A stretch of DNA of 9,348 bases, from assembly GCA_003527885.1 (NCBI GenBank), contig DPWB01000210.1, positions 1,811 through 11,158 on the forward strand, read 5' to 3'. The notes under the pieces are model-generated. The model saw only the letters and a list, made by a program, of their open reading frames with translations. It was not told the DNA's origin and made no database searches. This DNA is from Candidatus Competibacteraceae bacterium. GTDB taxonomy: Bacteria > Pseudomonadota > Gammaproteobacteria > Competibacterales > Competibacteraceae. Shown in pieces: positions 1-6,979 of this stretch; the stretch's first letter is position 1; each line of letters opens with the position of its first letter. The position numbers were made by a program, and so were the translations under genes.

Positions 1-1493
1 CCCACGATGTTTTGCGGGGTCGCGCCGTGCTGGTGGCCGACTTCCAGCCGGTAACGCACCTTGTCGAAATCGGCCGGTTCCCGGGCAGAGCCCCTTGCCG
101 GACGCTCGTTCCTGACGCTGGGCTTGGTCTCCCGCTCCGGGCGGGCGGGCGCTCGTTCCACCTCGCTGGGAATGGTGTCCTCGAACTGAAACGGCCGGTC
201 GCGCTGCGCCAGCCAAGTCAGCGCGGCGGCGATGTCGGGCGCGCTGATGTCCTGTTCCCGTTCGATTTCCGCGACGATCTGCTGGAAGAAACCCAGCTCC
301 TGAGAGGCAAAAATCTCCCCGACTTGCTGCTTGAACTGGGCCAGTCGGTGACCGGTGATCGTTTCCTGGGTCGGCAGTTGCATTCGTTCGATGGGTTGCC
401 GGGTGGCCTTTTCGATGGCGCGCAACATCCGCAGTTCGCGGGGCACGACGAACAGAATGGCGTCGCCGGTGCGGCCCGCTCGGGCGGTTCGACCGATGCG
501 GTGCACGTAAGCCTCGGTATCGTAGGGAATGTCGTAATTGATGACGTGGCTGATCCGCTGCACGTCGAGCCCGCGCGCCGCCACATCGGTGGCGACCAGG
601 ATGTCGAGACCGCCGCCGCGCAACTGCTCGATGGTTTTTTCGCGTAAGATCTGGGTCATGTCGCCGTGCAAGGCGGCGCTGGGATAGCCCCGCGCTTCCA
701 GCCGCTCCGCCAATTCGGTCGCCGCGACCTTGGTGCGCACGAAAATCAGCACGGCATCGGCGTCCTCGACCTCCAGCACGCGGGTCAGGGCATCCAGTTT
801 GTGCTGCGGCCCGACCTGACAGTAGCGCTGGCGGACGGTGGCGACGGTGGCGGTGCCGGCCTTGATCTTCACTTCCCGAGGGTCGCGCAGATGGCGGTGC
901 GCCACGCGGCGGATCGGTTCGGGCATGGTGGCCGAAAACAACGCGATCTGCCGCTCCGCCGGGGTCTGTTCGAGGATCCAGTCCACATCGTCGATGAAAC
1001 CCATCCGCAGCATTTCATCGGCCTCGTCCAGCACCACGGTGCGCAACCCGGCCAGCGACAGCGTTTCCCGCCGCAGATGGTCCATCACCCGCCCCGGCGT
1101 CCCGACCACGACGTGTACGCCGCGCCGCAGGTGGCGCAGTTGGATGCCCATGCTCTGCCCGCCGTAGATGGGCAGCACGTGAAAGCCCGGCAAGTGGCGG
1201 GCGTAACCCTGAAAGGCTTCGGCGACCTGGATCGCCAGCTCGCGGGTCGGGGTCAGCACCAGCGCCTGCGGGCGCCGGTCGGCCAACTCCAGTTTTTCCA
1301 GCACCGGCAAGGCGAATGCGGCGGTCTTGCCGGTTCCGGTCTGCGCTTGCCCCAGCACATCGCGGCCTTCGAGCAACAGCGGAATGGCGGCGGCCTGGAT
1401 CGGCGACGGGGCTTCGTAACCGATGCCTTTAAGGGTTTCGAGCAACGCGGGAGAAAGCGCTAAATCGTCAAAGCGTTCGATGAGGGCTGACAT
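1..1493 (-). CDS. deaD: ATP-dependent DEAD-box RNA helicase, CsdA/DeaD type (3' end beyond the left edge)
   Basis: This gene encodes an ATP-dependent RNA helicase that would unwind RNA duplexes in the cytoplasm. CsdA/DeaD relatives act in ribosome assembly, mRNA decay and cold adaptation. Seen in the translation: a Q-motif region near residues 8-34 (FDDLALSP then PSPIQ), motif I AQTGTGKT at 50-57 with Lys56, DEAD at 156-159, SAT at 187-189, ATDVAARGLDV at 301-311 and HRIGRTAR at 331-338. A charged Arg/Glu/Pro-rich linker follows. From about residue 478 the sequence (RYRLEVG, then NIVG) matches the start of the DbpA-type RNA-binding domain, which separates CsdA/DeaD from RhlE and RhlB. The 497 complete codons stop at the window edge; E. 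coli CsdA has 629 residues. The ATG at 1493 fits the family N-terminus, but its Shine-Dalgarno is weak. A 206-bp gap separates it from the upstream gene, with no clear promoter or terminator seen there. Confidence 0.95.
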   Translation of the reverse strand, partial: MSALIERFDDLALSPALLETLKGIGYEAPSPIQAAAIPLLLEGRDVLGQAQTGTGKTAAFALPVLEKLELADRRPQALVLTPTRELAIQVAEAFQGYARHLPGFHVLPIYGGQSMGIQLRHLRRGVHVVVGTPGRVMDHLRRETLSLAGLRTVVLDEADEMLRMGFIDDVDWILEQTPAERQIALFSATMPEPIRRVAHRHLRDPREVKIKAGTATVATVRQRYCQVGPQHKLDALTRVLEVEDADAVLIFVRTKVAATELAERLEARGYPSAALHGDMTQILREKTIEQLRGGGLDILVATDVAARGLDVQRISHVINYDIPYDTEAYVHRIGRTARAGRTGDAILFVVPRELRMLRAIEKATRQPIERMQLPTQETITGHRLAQFKQQVGEIFASQELGFFQQIVAEIEREQDISAPDIAAALTWLAQRDRPFQFEDTIPSEVERAPARPERETKPSVRNERPARGSAREPADFDKVRYRLEVGHQHGATPQNIV

Positions 1494-1699
1494 GCAAAAA
1501 AATGACCTGAGTTGGAAGGATGCGGGCGCGGGCGGGAGCGCTAAGGGACAAAGGGCGGCTCAAAACCTCCGGCCATGAAACCTCGTCCGGCCGAGTCGAC
1601 GTTGGCCCGCGATGACCGGCCGATCGAGGCCGCCAAGCACCGGTACAGACCGACTCCGCCGGGCCGAAGTACTTCACCACATCCTGGCGCCCGCCGCAA

Positions 1700-4600
1700 T
1701 CACGCCAGCGCCAGGTGCGCCGGTTCGGCCAGCCATGCGGCAAATTCGGCCGCCGGCATCGGCCGGCCCAGATAGTACCCCTGCATCTCGTCGCAGCGGT
1801 GGTGGCGCAGAAAACTGAGTTGCTGGCCGCTCTCCACCCCTTCGGCCACCGTCAGCAGTTTCAGGCTGTGGGCCATTTGAATGATGGCGCGGATGATGGC
1901 CGCGCTGTCGGTATCGTTGCCCGCCAGCCCCCGGATGAACGACTGGTCGATCTTGAGCTTGTGCACGGCCAGTTTTTGCAGGTAGCTGAGGCTGGAATAG
2001 CCGGTCCCGAAGTCGTCGATCGACAGCTTCAACCCCATCGACCGCATCTGCTGCACGACTTTGAGAGCGCTGTCGACATCCTGGATCAGGATGGATTCGG
2101 TGAGCTCCAATTCCAGGTAGCCGGGCTCCAACCCGCTTTCCGTCAAAGCCTGGGTCACCGTGGCCAAGAGATCGGACCGTTTGAACTGCAAGGCGGACAG
2201 ATTGACCGCGACCGTGATCGGCCTCAGCCCCGCATCCTGCCAAACCCGCGCCTGACGGCACGCTTCCCGCAGCACCCATTCCCCGATCGGCACGATCAGG
2301 CCGCTGTCCTCGGCCACCGGGATGAAGCGGCCGGGCGCCACCAGACCCCATTCGGGATGCTGCCAGCGCAACAACGCCTCGGCGCCTCCGATCAGGCCGC
2401 TGGCCATGGAGAATTGCGGTTGGTAATACAGCACGAACTCGCCGCGCTCCAGGGCCAGCCGCAAGCTGGTCTCCAGATGCAGGCGTTCGAGCGTGTTGAC
2501 ATTCATCGACGCGGTGAAGAAACGGTAGGTATTACCGCCGCCGTTCTTGGCGTAGTCGAGCGCGATGCCGGCCTGCTTGAGCAGGCTGTCGCTGTTGCGC
2601 CCGTGGGTGGGATACAGGGTGACCCCGATGCTGGCGGTGATGTTCAAGGCATGGTCGGCGATTTTAAAAGGCTCGTTTTGGAAGCATTGCAGCAAATTGC
2701 CCACCACCCGATCAGCGCCTTCCACCCCGGTTTCGGGCAGCAACATCAGAAATTCATCGCTGCCCTGGCGGCTGACCGTGTCCGTCTCGCGCACGTGCTG
2801 GTGCAACCGCATCGCCACCATTTGCAATAATTGATCGCCCAGCTCGTGTCCCAGGGAGTCGTTGACCAGCTTGAACCGGTCGAGGTCGAGGACCAGCAAA
2901 GCCACGGCGGTGCGCTGCCGCTCGGCCTGGGTCAGCGCCTGCTCCAGCCGGTCGTAAAACAGCACGCGATTGGGCAGCGCGGTCAGGGGATCGTGATGGG
3001 CGAGGAATTCGATCTTGTCGGCGGTGGCCTTGCGTTCGCTGAGATCGCTGAAAATCCCCACGTAGTGCGTGAGCTGTCCCCGCGCATCATACACCGCCGT
3101 GATCCCCAGCCACTCGGGGTAAACCTCACCGTTCTTGCGCCGGTTCCAGACTTCTCCCTGCCAGTGGCCTTCGGTCACCACGGCGTGCCACATGGCTTGA
3201 AAGAAAGCGCGGTCGTGCCGCCCCGAGGCCAGCAGCTGCGGCGCTTGACCGGTCACCTCCTCGGCGGCGTAACCCGTGATATCGATGAAGGCTCGATTGA
3301 CCGAAAGAATGCGATTTTCGGCGTCCGTGATCATGATCGCTTCCCGGCTGTTCTCGAACACGCGCGCCGCCAGCCGCAGTTCCGCCTCGGCGCGTTTGCG
3401 CTCGGTGATATCGCGGCTGCTGATCACCGCCCCGCACACCCTGCCCCTGGCGTCGAACAGGGGGTTACCGACGGCTTCCAGCCACAGGTACTCCCCGTCG
3501 GCCCGCCGGTGGCGGAACTGGGCTTCGCCCATCGACTTTTTCGACAGCGACAGCTGACAAACGCCGATGGCCATTTGCCGGTCTTCGGGATGGACGTTGG
3601 CGAAAACCGAGCGGCCCAGCAGCGCGTCCGCATCGAACCCCAGCATCGTGCGGTAGGAGGGGCTCAGATACAAAATTGTGCCGTTGACATCGATTTGGCA
3701 CACCAGATCGCGCATGTTGTCGGCGAGTCGGCGGAACCGCTCCTCGCTTTCCTGTAACGCCAGCTCCGCCCGACAGCGGGCGATAGCCTCGCCGAAATTG
3801 GCGGCGATGTGTTGGAGAATATTGCGCTCGGCCTGGGTCCACACCCGCTCGTGCCGGCAGTCGTCGAAGCCGATAAAACCCCAAAACTCGCCGTGCACGT
3901 TGACCGGCACCACCAGGCTGGCGACGATGCCCTGAACTTCCAGCACCGCCCGTTCGGTCTCCGGGAATTCCCGCACCAAGCCCAGGATCGGGGTATTCGC
4001 CGCCAGCGTCCGCCGCCAGCGCTCGAAGCCGCCCCGCTCGTAGGACAGGTTTTGCAGCGCGGTCTTGGTGCTGACGGGCGCCTTGTCGGCGCGCCAGACG
4101 TGGCGCTGGCTCATCAACAGCTGGCCGGTCTGCGGACAGAAGCGGTTTTCGAACAGAGACACCCGGTCGACGCCGCCCGCTTCTCCCAAGTGCGCGAAAC
4201 AGGTCGCCATCGCCATCAAGGGATCGGTCGCCTTCAGCAGCCGGGCCGCGATCAAGGCCGCCACTTCCAGCAAGGTCTCGTGCTGCGCCAACGCCACTTG
4301 CGCCTGCCTCTGGTCCGACAAGTCGACATCGAGGCTGTAGAGTTCCGAGGAGCCCTGGCTGGACGGCAGCACCACACGGCTGGAGCAGACCGAGACCAAC
4401 GAGCCATCCTTGCGCAGCAAGTCGAGTTCGGAGCAGGGGATCGGCCGTCCTTCTTCGAACCAGCGGCGGACGGTTCGGATCACCCCCGGACGCATCGAAG
4501 ACGGAAACAGCAAATCTTCCAGCCGCCGGCCCAAGGCCTCTTCCCGCTTGTAGCCATAAAGGCGTTCGCTGCCTTCGTTCCAGAAGACGATCTGGCGTTT

Positions 4601-4927
4601 TTCGTTGTAACCGTGAACGGCAAGGTTCGGCAGCTCCGCCAGCAAGCGATGGACCTTGAACTCGTTCGCCCGCGCCCGCGCCTCCGCGCGGGCCAGCCGC
4701 GCCGACAAGGCCCGCAAATACCAAGCCAGGGCTCCACCCGACAGAAAGCTCGCCGTCAAAGTCAGCCAATAGGCTGTAGAACCCTGCAAAAACAGGTGCG
4801 ATCGCTCGCACACCCACCAAAACAACAATCCCGTCAGGCAGGCACTCGCCACCACCGTCAGCGGCGCGCCCATTTTTTCCCGAGGGAGGCGGCCGGCTCC
4901 AAAAGTTGGCAAGTCATTAAGCGACAT
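1700..4927 (-). CDS. Membrane-anchored PAS-GAF-PAS-PAS-GGDEF-EAL protein, probable c-di-GMP phosphodiesterase
   Basis: This 1075-residue protein turns over the second messenger cyclic di-GMP. Two hydrophobic segments (about 23-39 and 51-71) anchor it in the inner membrane with a very short periplasmic loop. Then come a PAS domain (about 93-205), a GAF domain (about 215-390), and two PAS domains with PAC ends (about 395-512 and 516-635; DITERKRAEAEL, DLSERKA). The GGDEF domain (about 636-805) reads RQGSDEF at 720-726, with Ser723 replacing the second glycine, although the RETD inhibitory site (713-716) is kept. The EAL domain (about 815-1068) has every expected metal or catalytic residue: EAL (Glu850), Asn909 in VNLS, Glu941 in ELTES, Asp971-Asp972 in DDFGTG, Lys992 in LKID and Glu1029 in VAEGVE. 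I infer that phosphodiesterase activity dominates and that GGDEF is weak or regulatory. The ATG at 4927 is chosen over one 23 codons upstream because AGGA lies 6 nt before it. The signal sensed by the PAS and GAF domains is unknown. Confidence 0.93.
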   Translation of the reverse strand: MSLNDLPTFGAGRLPREKMGAPLTVVASACLTGLLFWWVCERSHLFLQGSTAYWLTLTASFLSGGALAWYLRALSARLARAEARARANEFKVHRLLAELPNLAVHGYNEKRQIVFWNEGSERLYGYKREEALGRRLEDLLFPSSMRPGVIRTVRRWFEEGRPIPCSELDLLRKDGSLVSVCSSRVVLPSSQGSSELYSLDVDLSDQRQAQVALAQHETLLEVAALIAARLLKATDPLMAMATCFAHLGEAGGVDRVSLFENRFCPQTGQLLMSQRHVWRADKAPVSTKTALQNLSYERGGFERWRRTLAANTPILGLVREFPETERAVLEVQGIVASLVVPVNVHGEFWGFIGFDDCRHERVWTQAERNILQHIAANFGEAIARCRAELALQESEERFRRLADNMRDLVCQIDVNGTILYLSPSYRTMLGFDADALLGRSVFANVHPEDRQMAIGVCQLSLSKKSMGEAQFRHRRADGEYLWLEAVGNPLFDARGRVCGAVISSRDITERKRAEAELRLAARVFENSREAIMITDAENRILSVNRAFIDITGYAAEEVTGQAPQLLASGRHDRAFFQAMWHAVVTEGHWQGEVWNRRKNGEVYPEWLGITAVYDARGQLTHYVGIFSDLSERKATADKIEFLAHHDPLTALPNRVLFYDRLEQALTQAERQRTAVALLVLDLDRFKLVNDSLGHELGDQLLQMVAMRLHQHVRETDTVSRQGSDEFLMLLPETGVEGADRVVGNLLQCFQNEPFKIADHALNITASIGVTLYPTHGRNSDSLLKQAGIALDYAKNGGGNTYRFFTASMNVNTLERLHLETSLRLALERGEFVLYYQPQFSMASGLIGGAEALLRWQHPEWGLVAPGRFIPVAEDSGLIVPIGEWVLREACRQARVWQDAGLRPITVAVNLSALQFKRSDLLATVTQALTESGLEPGYLELELTESILIQDVDSALKVVQQMRSMGLKLSIDDFGTGYSSLSYLQKLAVHKLKIDQSFIRGLAGNDTDSAAIIRAIIQMAHSLKLLTVAEGVESGQQLSFLRHHRCDEMQGYYLGRPMPAAEFAAWLAEPAHLALA

Positions 4928-4929
4928 AG

Positions 4930-4996
4930 CCTTTCCTAAGCTGATTTTATTAGAGAATAATCTATAAATACGCCTAGCAGGCAAACGGGTCGTCAA
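4930..4996 (-). promoter_or_regulatory. Ribosome binding site and possible promoter of the GGDEF-EAL gene
   Basis: Reading the minus strand, AGGAAAGG (4937-4930) sits just before the ATG at 4927 and supports that start over the upstream one. Further upstream is an AT-rich stretch, TATAGATTAT (4966-4957), which stands out in this GC-rich DNA. TTGCCT (4984-4979) lies 16 nt before GATTAT (4962-4957), a plausible but imperfect sigma-70 pair. TTGACG (4996-4991) is a better -35 but has no well-spaced -10. The binding site is likely; the promoter is only a candidate. Confidence 0.35.
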
Positions 4997-5066
4997 GGCC
5001 AGTAAAAGTGTAGCGTAATTCTGTCATTCGGGCGGTCAGCCGCCGTCACGAAAACTCACGAAGCTG

Positions 5067-5077
5067 GGGACTGTCCC
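5067..5077. repeat. Short dyad GGGACTGTCCC downstream of lgt
   Basis: An 11-bp dyad (GGGAC, T, GTCCC) lies in the 220-bp gap between lgt and the GGDEF-EAL gene. A second small dyad, CGGCG-ATC-CGCCG, follows at 5082-5094, and GGCGG-TCAG-CCGCC lies nearby at 5030-5043. None is followed by a T tract on either strand, so they do not look like intrinsic terminators. They may be remnants of a dispersed palindromic element, which a genome-wide search could show. Confidence 0.3.
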
Positions 5078-5147
5078 GGAGCGGCGATCCGCCGGCCAAG
5101 GCCGCTGCCGCACAGAAAGGCAACGACTGGAATAACACCGTGCGCCA

Positions 5148-5936
5148 TCAGGTTCCGCGCCGGCGGTAAGCCACACCCAACAGCAGGATGCCGACCGCGA
5201 TCAAGGGTAGCGACAACACCTGTCCCATGGTCAGCCAACCGAAAGCAAGATAACCCAATTGCGGGTCCGGCTGGCGTACAAATTCCACCAGAAATCGAAA
5301 AATCCCATAAATCAGAGCGAAAACCCCCGATACCGCCATGGTCGGGCGCGGCTTGGCCGAAAACAGCCAAACGACGACGAACAACGTCACACCTTCCAGG
5401 GCCGCTTCGTACAATTGGGAAGGATGGCGCGGCAAGCCATCGCCAGTTTGCTGGAATACCATCCCCCAAGGCAAATCGGTCACCCGCCCCCACAGTTCGC
5501 CGTTAATGAAATTGCCGATGCGGCCGAAAAAAATGCCGGGTGGAACCAGCGGCGCGATGAAGTCGGCCGTCGGCCAAAATCCTCGGCGATATTTGCGATC
5601 AAAAAGCACCAGCGCCGCCAACACGCCCAGAAACCCGCCGTGGAATGACATCCCACCTTCCCAGATCCGAAACAACGACAGCGGGTTTTGCCAAAACGAA
5701 CCCAGGCCATAAAACAAGATATAGCCGATCCGGCCGCCAAGGATGACCCCCAAAGCGATGTAGAACACCAGATCATCCACCTCGGCGGCGCTCCAACCGG
5801 AATCGGGTCGCTTGGCGCGATAGCGGCCGAGCGCCCAACCACCGGCAAATCCCAACAAATACATAAGGCCATACCAGCGGATCTGCAAAGGCCCCAAGGC
5901 GAAGGCCACCGGGTCAAAATTGGGGTGCACCAGCAT
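5148..5936 (-). CDS. lgt: Prolipoprotein diacylglyceryl transferase Lgt
   Basis: Lgt is an inner-membrane enzyme. It transfers the diacylglyceryl group from phosphatidylglycerol to the lipobox cysteine of prolipoproteins, the first step of bacterial lipoprotein maturation. The 262-residue product is close to the usual length and is strongly hydrophobic with several membrane segments. The family signature [14 protein letters not shown] is at 138-151. Residues that align with those important in E. coli Lgt are present: Tyr22, His99 in SFHGG, Arg139, Asn142, Glu147, and the Arg214/Glu218 pair in RFLVEF. The ATG at 5936 is favoured because AAGGAG lies 5 nt upstream and homologues begin the same way; the in-frame extension to 6023 lacks these. 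thyA, which often follows lgt in gammaproteobacteria, is not adjacent here: the next gene downstream is the c-di-GMP protein. Confidence 0.97.
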   Translation of the reverse strand: MLVHPNFDPVAFALGPLQIRWYGLMYLLGFAGGWALGRYRAKRPDSGWSAAEVDDLVFYIALGVILGGRIGYILFYGLGSFWQNPLSLFRIWEGGMSFHGGFLGVLAALVLFDRKYRRGFWPTADFIAPLVPPGIFFGRIGNFINGELWGRVTDLPWGMVFQQTGDGLPRHPSQLYEAALEGVTLFVVVWLFSAKPRPTMAVSGVFALIYGIFRFLVEFVRQPDPQLGYLAFGWLTMGQVLSLPLIAVGILLLGVAYRRRGT

Positions 5937-5941
5937 GAAAA

Positions 5942-5947
5942 CTCCTT
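5942..5947 (-). promoter_or_regulatory. Strong Shine-Dalgarno AAGGAG of lgt
   Basis: AAGGAG lies 5 nt before the ATG at 5936 on the minus strand. It decides the start of lgt against longer in-frame alternatives. Confidence 0.85.
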
Positions 5948-6067
5948 GCAATGATCGATCAGATAAACCGGGGCGCAACCCAGCGCGGCGCTTAACCGCA
6001 AGGGGTGCTGCCTTCGGCCGCACAGACTAGCATTTTTAGACGGCCTGACATCCACGGGAGAATGACA

Positions 6068-6102
6068 ACATGGCCTTGATAAGAATCCTGCGGTTGCCAT
6101 GT
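6068..6102. repeat. Inverted repeat ACATGGC / GCCATGT with 21-nt spacer
   Basis: ACATGGC at 6068-6074 is the exact reverse complement of GCCATGT at 6096-6102. Only one base separates this element from the compact GC palindrome at 6104-6118, so the two make a structured block of about 50 bp upstream of lgt. There is no T tract on either side. Its function is unknown. Confidence 0.45.
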
Positions 6103-6103
6103 C

Positions 6104-6118
6104 GGCCGCCCGGCGGCC
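6104..6118. repeat. GC palindrome GGCCGCC-C-GGCGGCC
   Basis: Two perfect 7-bp arms flank a single C. The dyad could be a protein-binding site or form a stem-loop in RNA. No T tract follows on either strand, which argues against an intrinsic terminator. Confidence 0.5.
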
Positions 6119-6246
6119 AGTGACGATGCGCCAGCATTCGACGGAAATCGTCCCTATACGGAGCTCCGCCCAGGTGTGGCGATACTTATGGGTCAGGAAC
6201 GTCGCGGCCGGAACCGTCCGATGACATCAAGGCTTGGCTGAAGGGT

Positions 6247-6288
6247 GGGAAGCCGGCATACCGCCAGACTTAACCGGTAGCGGCTCCC
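6247..6288. repeat. Long imperfect hairpin in the lgt upstream gap
   Basis: The arm at 6247-6263 pairs with all 14 bases of the arm at 6275-6288, with three single-base bulges in the first arm and an 11-nt loop between them. It is the longest imperfect stem I see in the non-coding DNA here. No T tract follows on either strand. It resembles a REP-like element or a structured RNA segment more than a terminator, but copy number cannot be judged from one window. Confidence 0.45.
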
Positions 6289-6386
6289 AACGGCTTGCGG
6301 GTTGCGACAAACTGCGGCGAACAAGGAGAATGCGAATTACACGAGCACGCGAGCTTTAGACCTTGCCAGACTTGCAATACCACCCG

Positions 6387-6581
6387 CTAGCAGGTCCGCT
6401 TGCGCTGGATCACATCGCGCGCCATATCGAGCAATTCAACGGGCGGCTCATAGCCGGTTCGGCGGCAGTGATGGAGATAATCGGCCAACCTGGGCTCAAC
6501 ATCGCTTTGGTGGGCCAGATCAATCAGTTCCAGCAGTTCGATCATCCGAGGGGTCGGCACGGTGGCAACGGTCTGAAGCAT
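6387..6581 (-). CDS. Small hypothetical protein, 64 residues, helical and charged
   Basis: I do not recognise this protein. The chosen start is the ATG at 6581, because TAAGGA (6594-6589) lies 7 nt upstream. A TTG start at 6602 would add 7 residues but has no comparable binding site. Codon use is like that of the neighbouring genes, which supports real coding. The product has no signal peptide or membrane segment. Residues about 12-27 (RMIELLELIDLAHQSD) and 47-61 look like amphipathic helices, joined by a central part with two histidines and Cys39 (LHHCRRTGYEPP); it ends KRKR-like and in Cys64 (QRKRTC). A small helical cytoplasmic protein, perhaps a binding partner or regulator, is an inference only. 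It stands alone on the minus strand, 450 bp upstream of lgt and divergent from trpG. Confidence 0.65.
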   Translation of the reverse strand: MLQTVATVPTPRMIELLELIDLAHQSDVEPRLADYLHHCRRTGYEPPVELLDMARDVIQRKRTC

Positions 6582-6598
6582 ATCGAATTCCTTAGTGG

Positions 6599-6664
6599 TC
6601 AAGGTCGGTTTCGCGCAAAAATAGCGAGCGCAATGAATGCACTTTTCATGCCGATCACTCTCAT
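6599..6664 (-). CDS. Possible 21-residue hydrophobic peptide upstream of the small gene
   Basis: A short frame beginning at the ATG at 6664 (alternative ATG at 6649) encodes MRVIGMKSAFIALAIFARNRP. A Lys is followed by a hydrophobic run, like a signal-peptide start. Its TGA overlaps the alternative TTG start of the downstream small gene, an arrangement compatible with translational coupling. The ribosome binding site is weak and the length is within chance, so this is probably not a gene. It could be a leader peptide or a decayed N-terminus. Confidence 0.15.
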   Translation of the reverse strand: MRVIGMKSAFIALAIFARNRP

Positions 6665-6808
6665 GGCGTCTGTCGGCCCCTCAATCCCTCTTGAATTGGC
6701 GGTTAGGGCTGGCTGATGGCGGCAACCTGTAGCGCCATGACCTGCGGCTCGAATCACCCTCAGGCCACGCTGGCCGCCAACGGATCGGCGACACCGCCCG
6801 CAGTCGGC

Positions 6809-6828
6809 CGTTGCCGCCGGCGGCAACG
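6809..6828. repeat. Perfect 20-bp palindrome
   Basis: CGTTGCCGCCGGCGGCAACG is its own exact reverse complement. As RNA it would form an 8-bp stem closed by a CCGG loop. No T tract follows. It is either a strong first hairpin of a trp leader transcript or a dimeric protein-binding site. Confidence 0.6.
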
Positions 6829-6835
6829 AGTCGCA

Positions 6836-6855
6836 CCCGTCAGAAAAGCGACGGG
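6836..6855 (+). repeat. Hairpin CCCGTC / GACGGG
   Basis: A perfect 6-bp stem with an 8-nt A-rich loop (AGAAAAGC) lies 7 nt after the 20-bp palindrome. A competing stem, GTCGC with GCGAC, uses overlapping bases, so this segment could take more than one fold. Confidence 0.4.
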
Positions 6856-6891
6856 ATCGGCGCCGTTCACCGGTAGAGGTTCCAGTTTTGC

Positions 6892-6911
6892 CCCGCCGCG
6901 TTTCAGGCGGG
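6892..6911 (+). repeat. Hairpin CCCGCC / GGCGGG before the terminator
   Basis: A perfect 6-bp GC stem with an 8-nt loop (GCGTTTCA) ends 18 nt before the terminator stem. It could be part of an alternative fold with the terminator; this is inference from position only. Confidence 0.4.
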
Positions 6912-6929
6912 CGAGACCGTGGGACCACA

Positions 6930-6955
6930 GGGCGCCACGCCGGTGCCCCCTTTTT
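6930..6955 (+). terminator. Intrinsic terminator on the plus strand, possible trp attenuator
   Basis: GGGCGCC (6930-6936) pairs with GGTGCCC (6942-6948) in a 7-bp stem with one G-U pair and an ACGCC loop, followed by CC and five T residues (6951-6955). The T tract is only on the plus-strand side, so it acts in the direction of trpG. No plus-strand gene precedes it in the window. The 3' arm could instead pair with CACCGG at 6868-6873 or with GGCGCCG at 6859-6865, which would break the terminator. It is either an attenuator in the trpGDC leader or the end of a small RNA. Confidence 0.6.
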
Positions 6956-6979
6956 AGCGGATTGCTGAGGCTCAAAACC

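Larger units (their letters stand above)
5937..6386. other. Non-coding stretch between lgt and the 64-residue gene
   Basis: I find no convincing coding region in these 450 bases on either strand: open frames are short, lack good ribosome binding sites and resemble no known protein. The stretch must hold the lgt promoter unless lgt is read from further upstream. TTGTCA on the minus strand near 6063-6068 resembles a -35 box, but no -10 sits at the right distance. The clearest content is three inverted repeats, listed separately. No T-tract terminator was seen. Confidence 0.6.

Noticed and set aside
12..1463. Long plus-strand open frames opposite the helicase gene
   Set aside because: They are antisense to clear helicase motifs, and their Arg/Gly/His-rich translations are typical shadow frames in GC-rich DNA.
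1666..1675. GAAGTACTTC palindrome between the helicase and GGDEF-EAL genes
   Set aside because: A 10-bp palindrome alone is too short to support a regulatory claim and has no promoter elements near it.
1715..4939. Long plus-strand open frames opposite the GGDEF-EAL gene
   Set aside because: The minus strand carries a full multi-domain protein with all motifs; the plus-strand translations resemble no family and come from codon bias.
5002..5100. Possible terminator after lgt
   Set aside because: The GC stems here are not followed by a T tract on either strand.
6126..6224. Plus-strand 32-codon frame with two Trp codons, considered as a trp leader peptide
   Set aside because: It lies nearly 900 nt before trpG, its Trp codons are not adjacent, it has no clear ribosome binding site, and it is not followed by an attenuator stem.
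6363..6716. Plus-strand 117-codon frame opposite the 64-residue gene
   Set aside because: It has no good ribosome binding site, and the minus-strand frame has the better codon use and start signal.
6739..6755. GGCTCGAATCACC, resembling a tRNA T-arm
   Set aside because: The conserved TTC of the T loop is absent, and no acceptor, D or anticodon stems could be placed around it.
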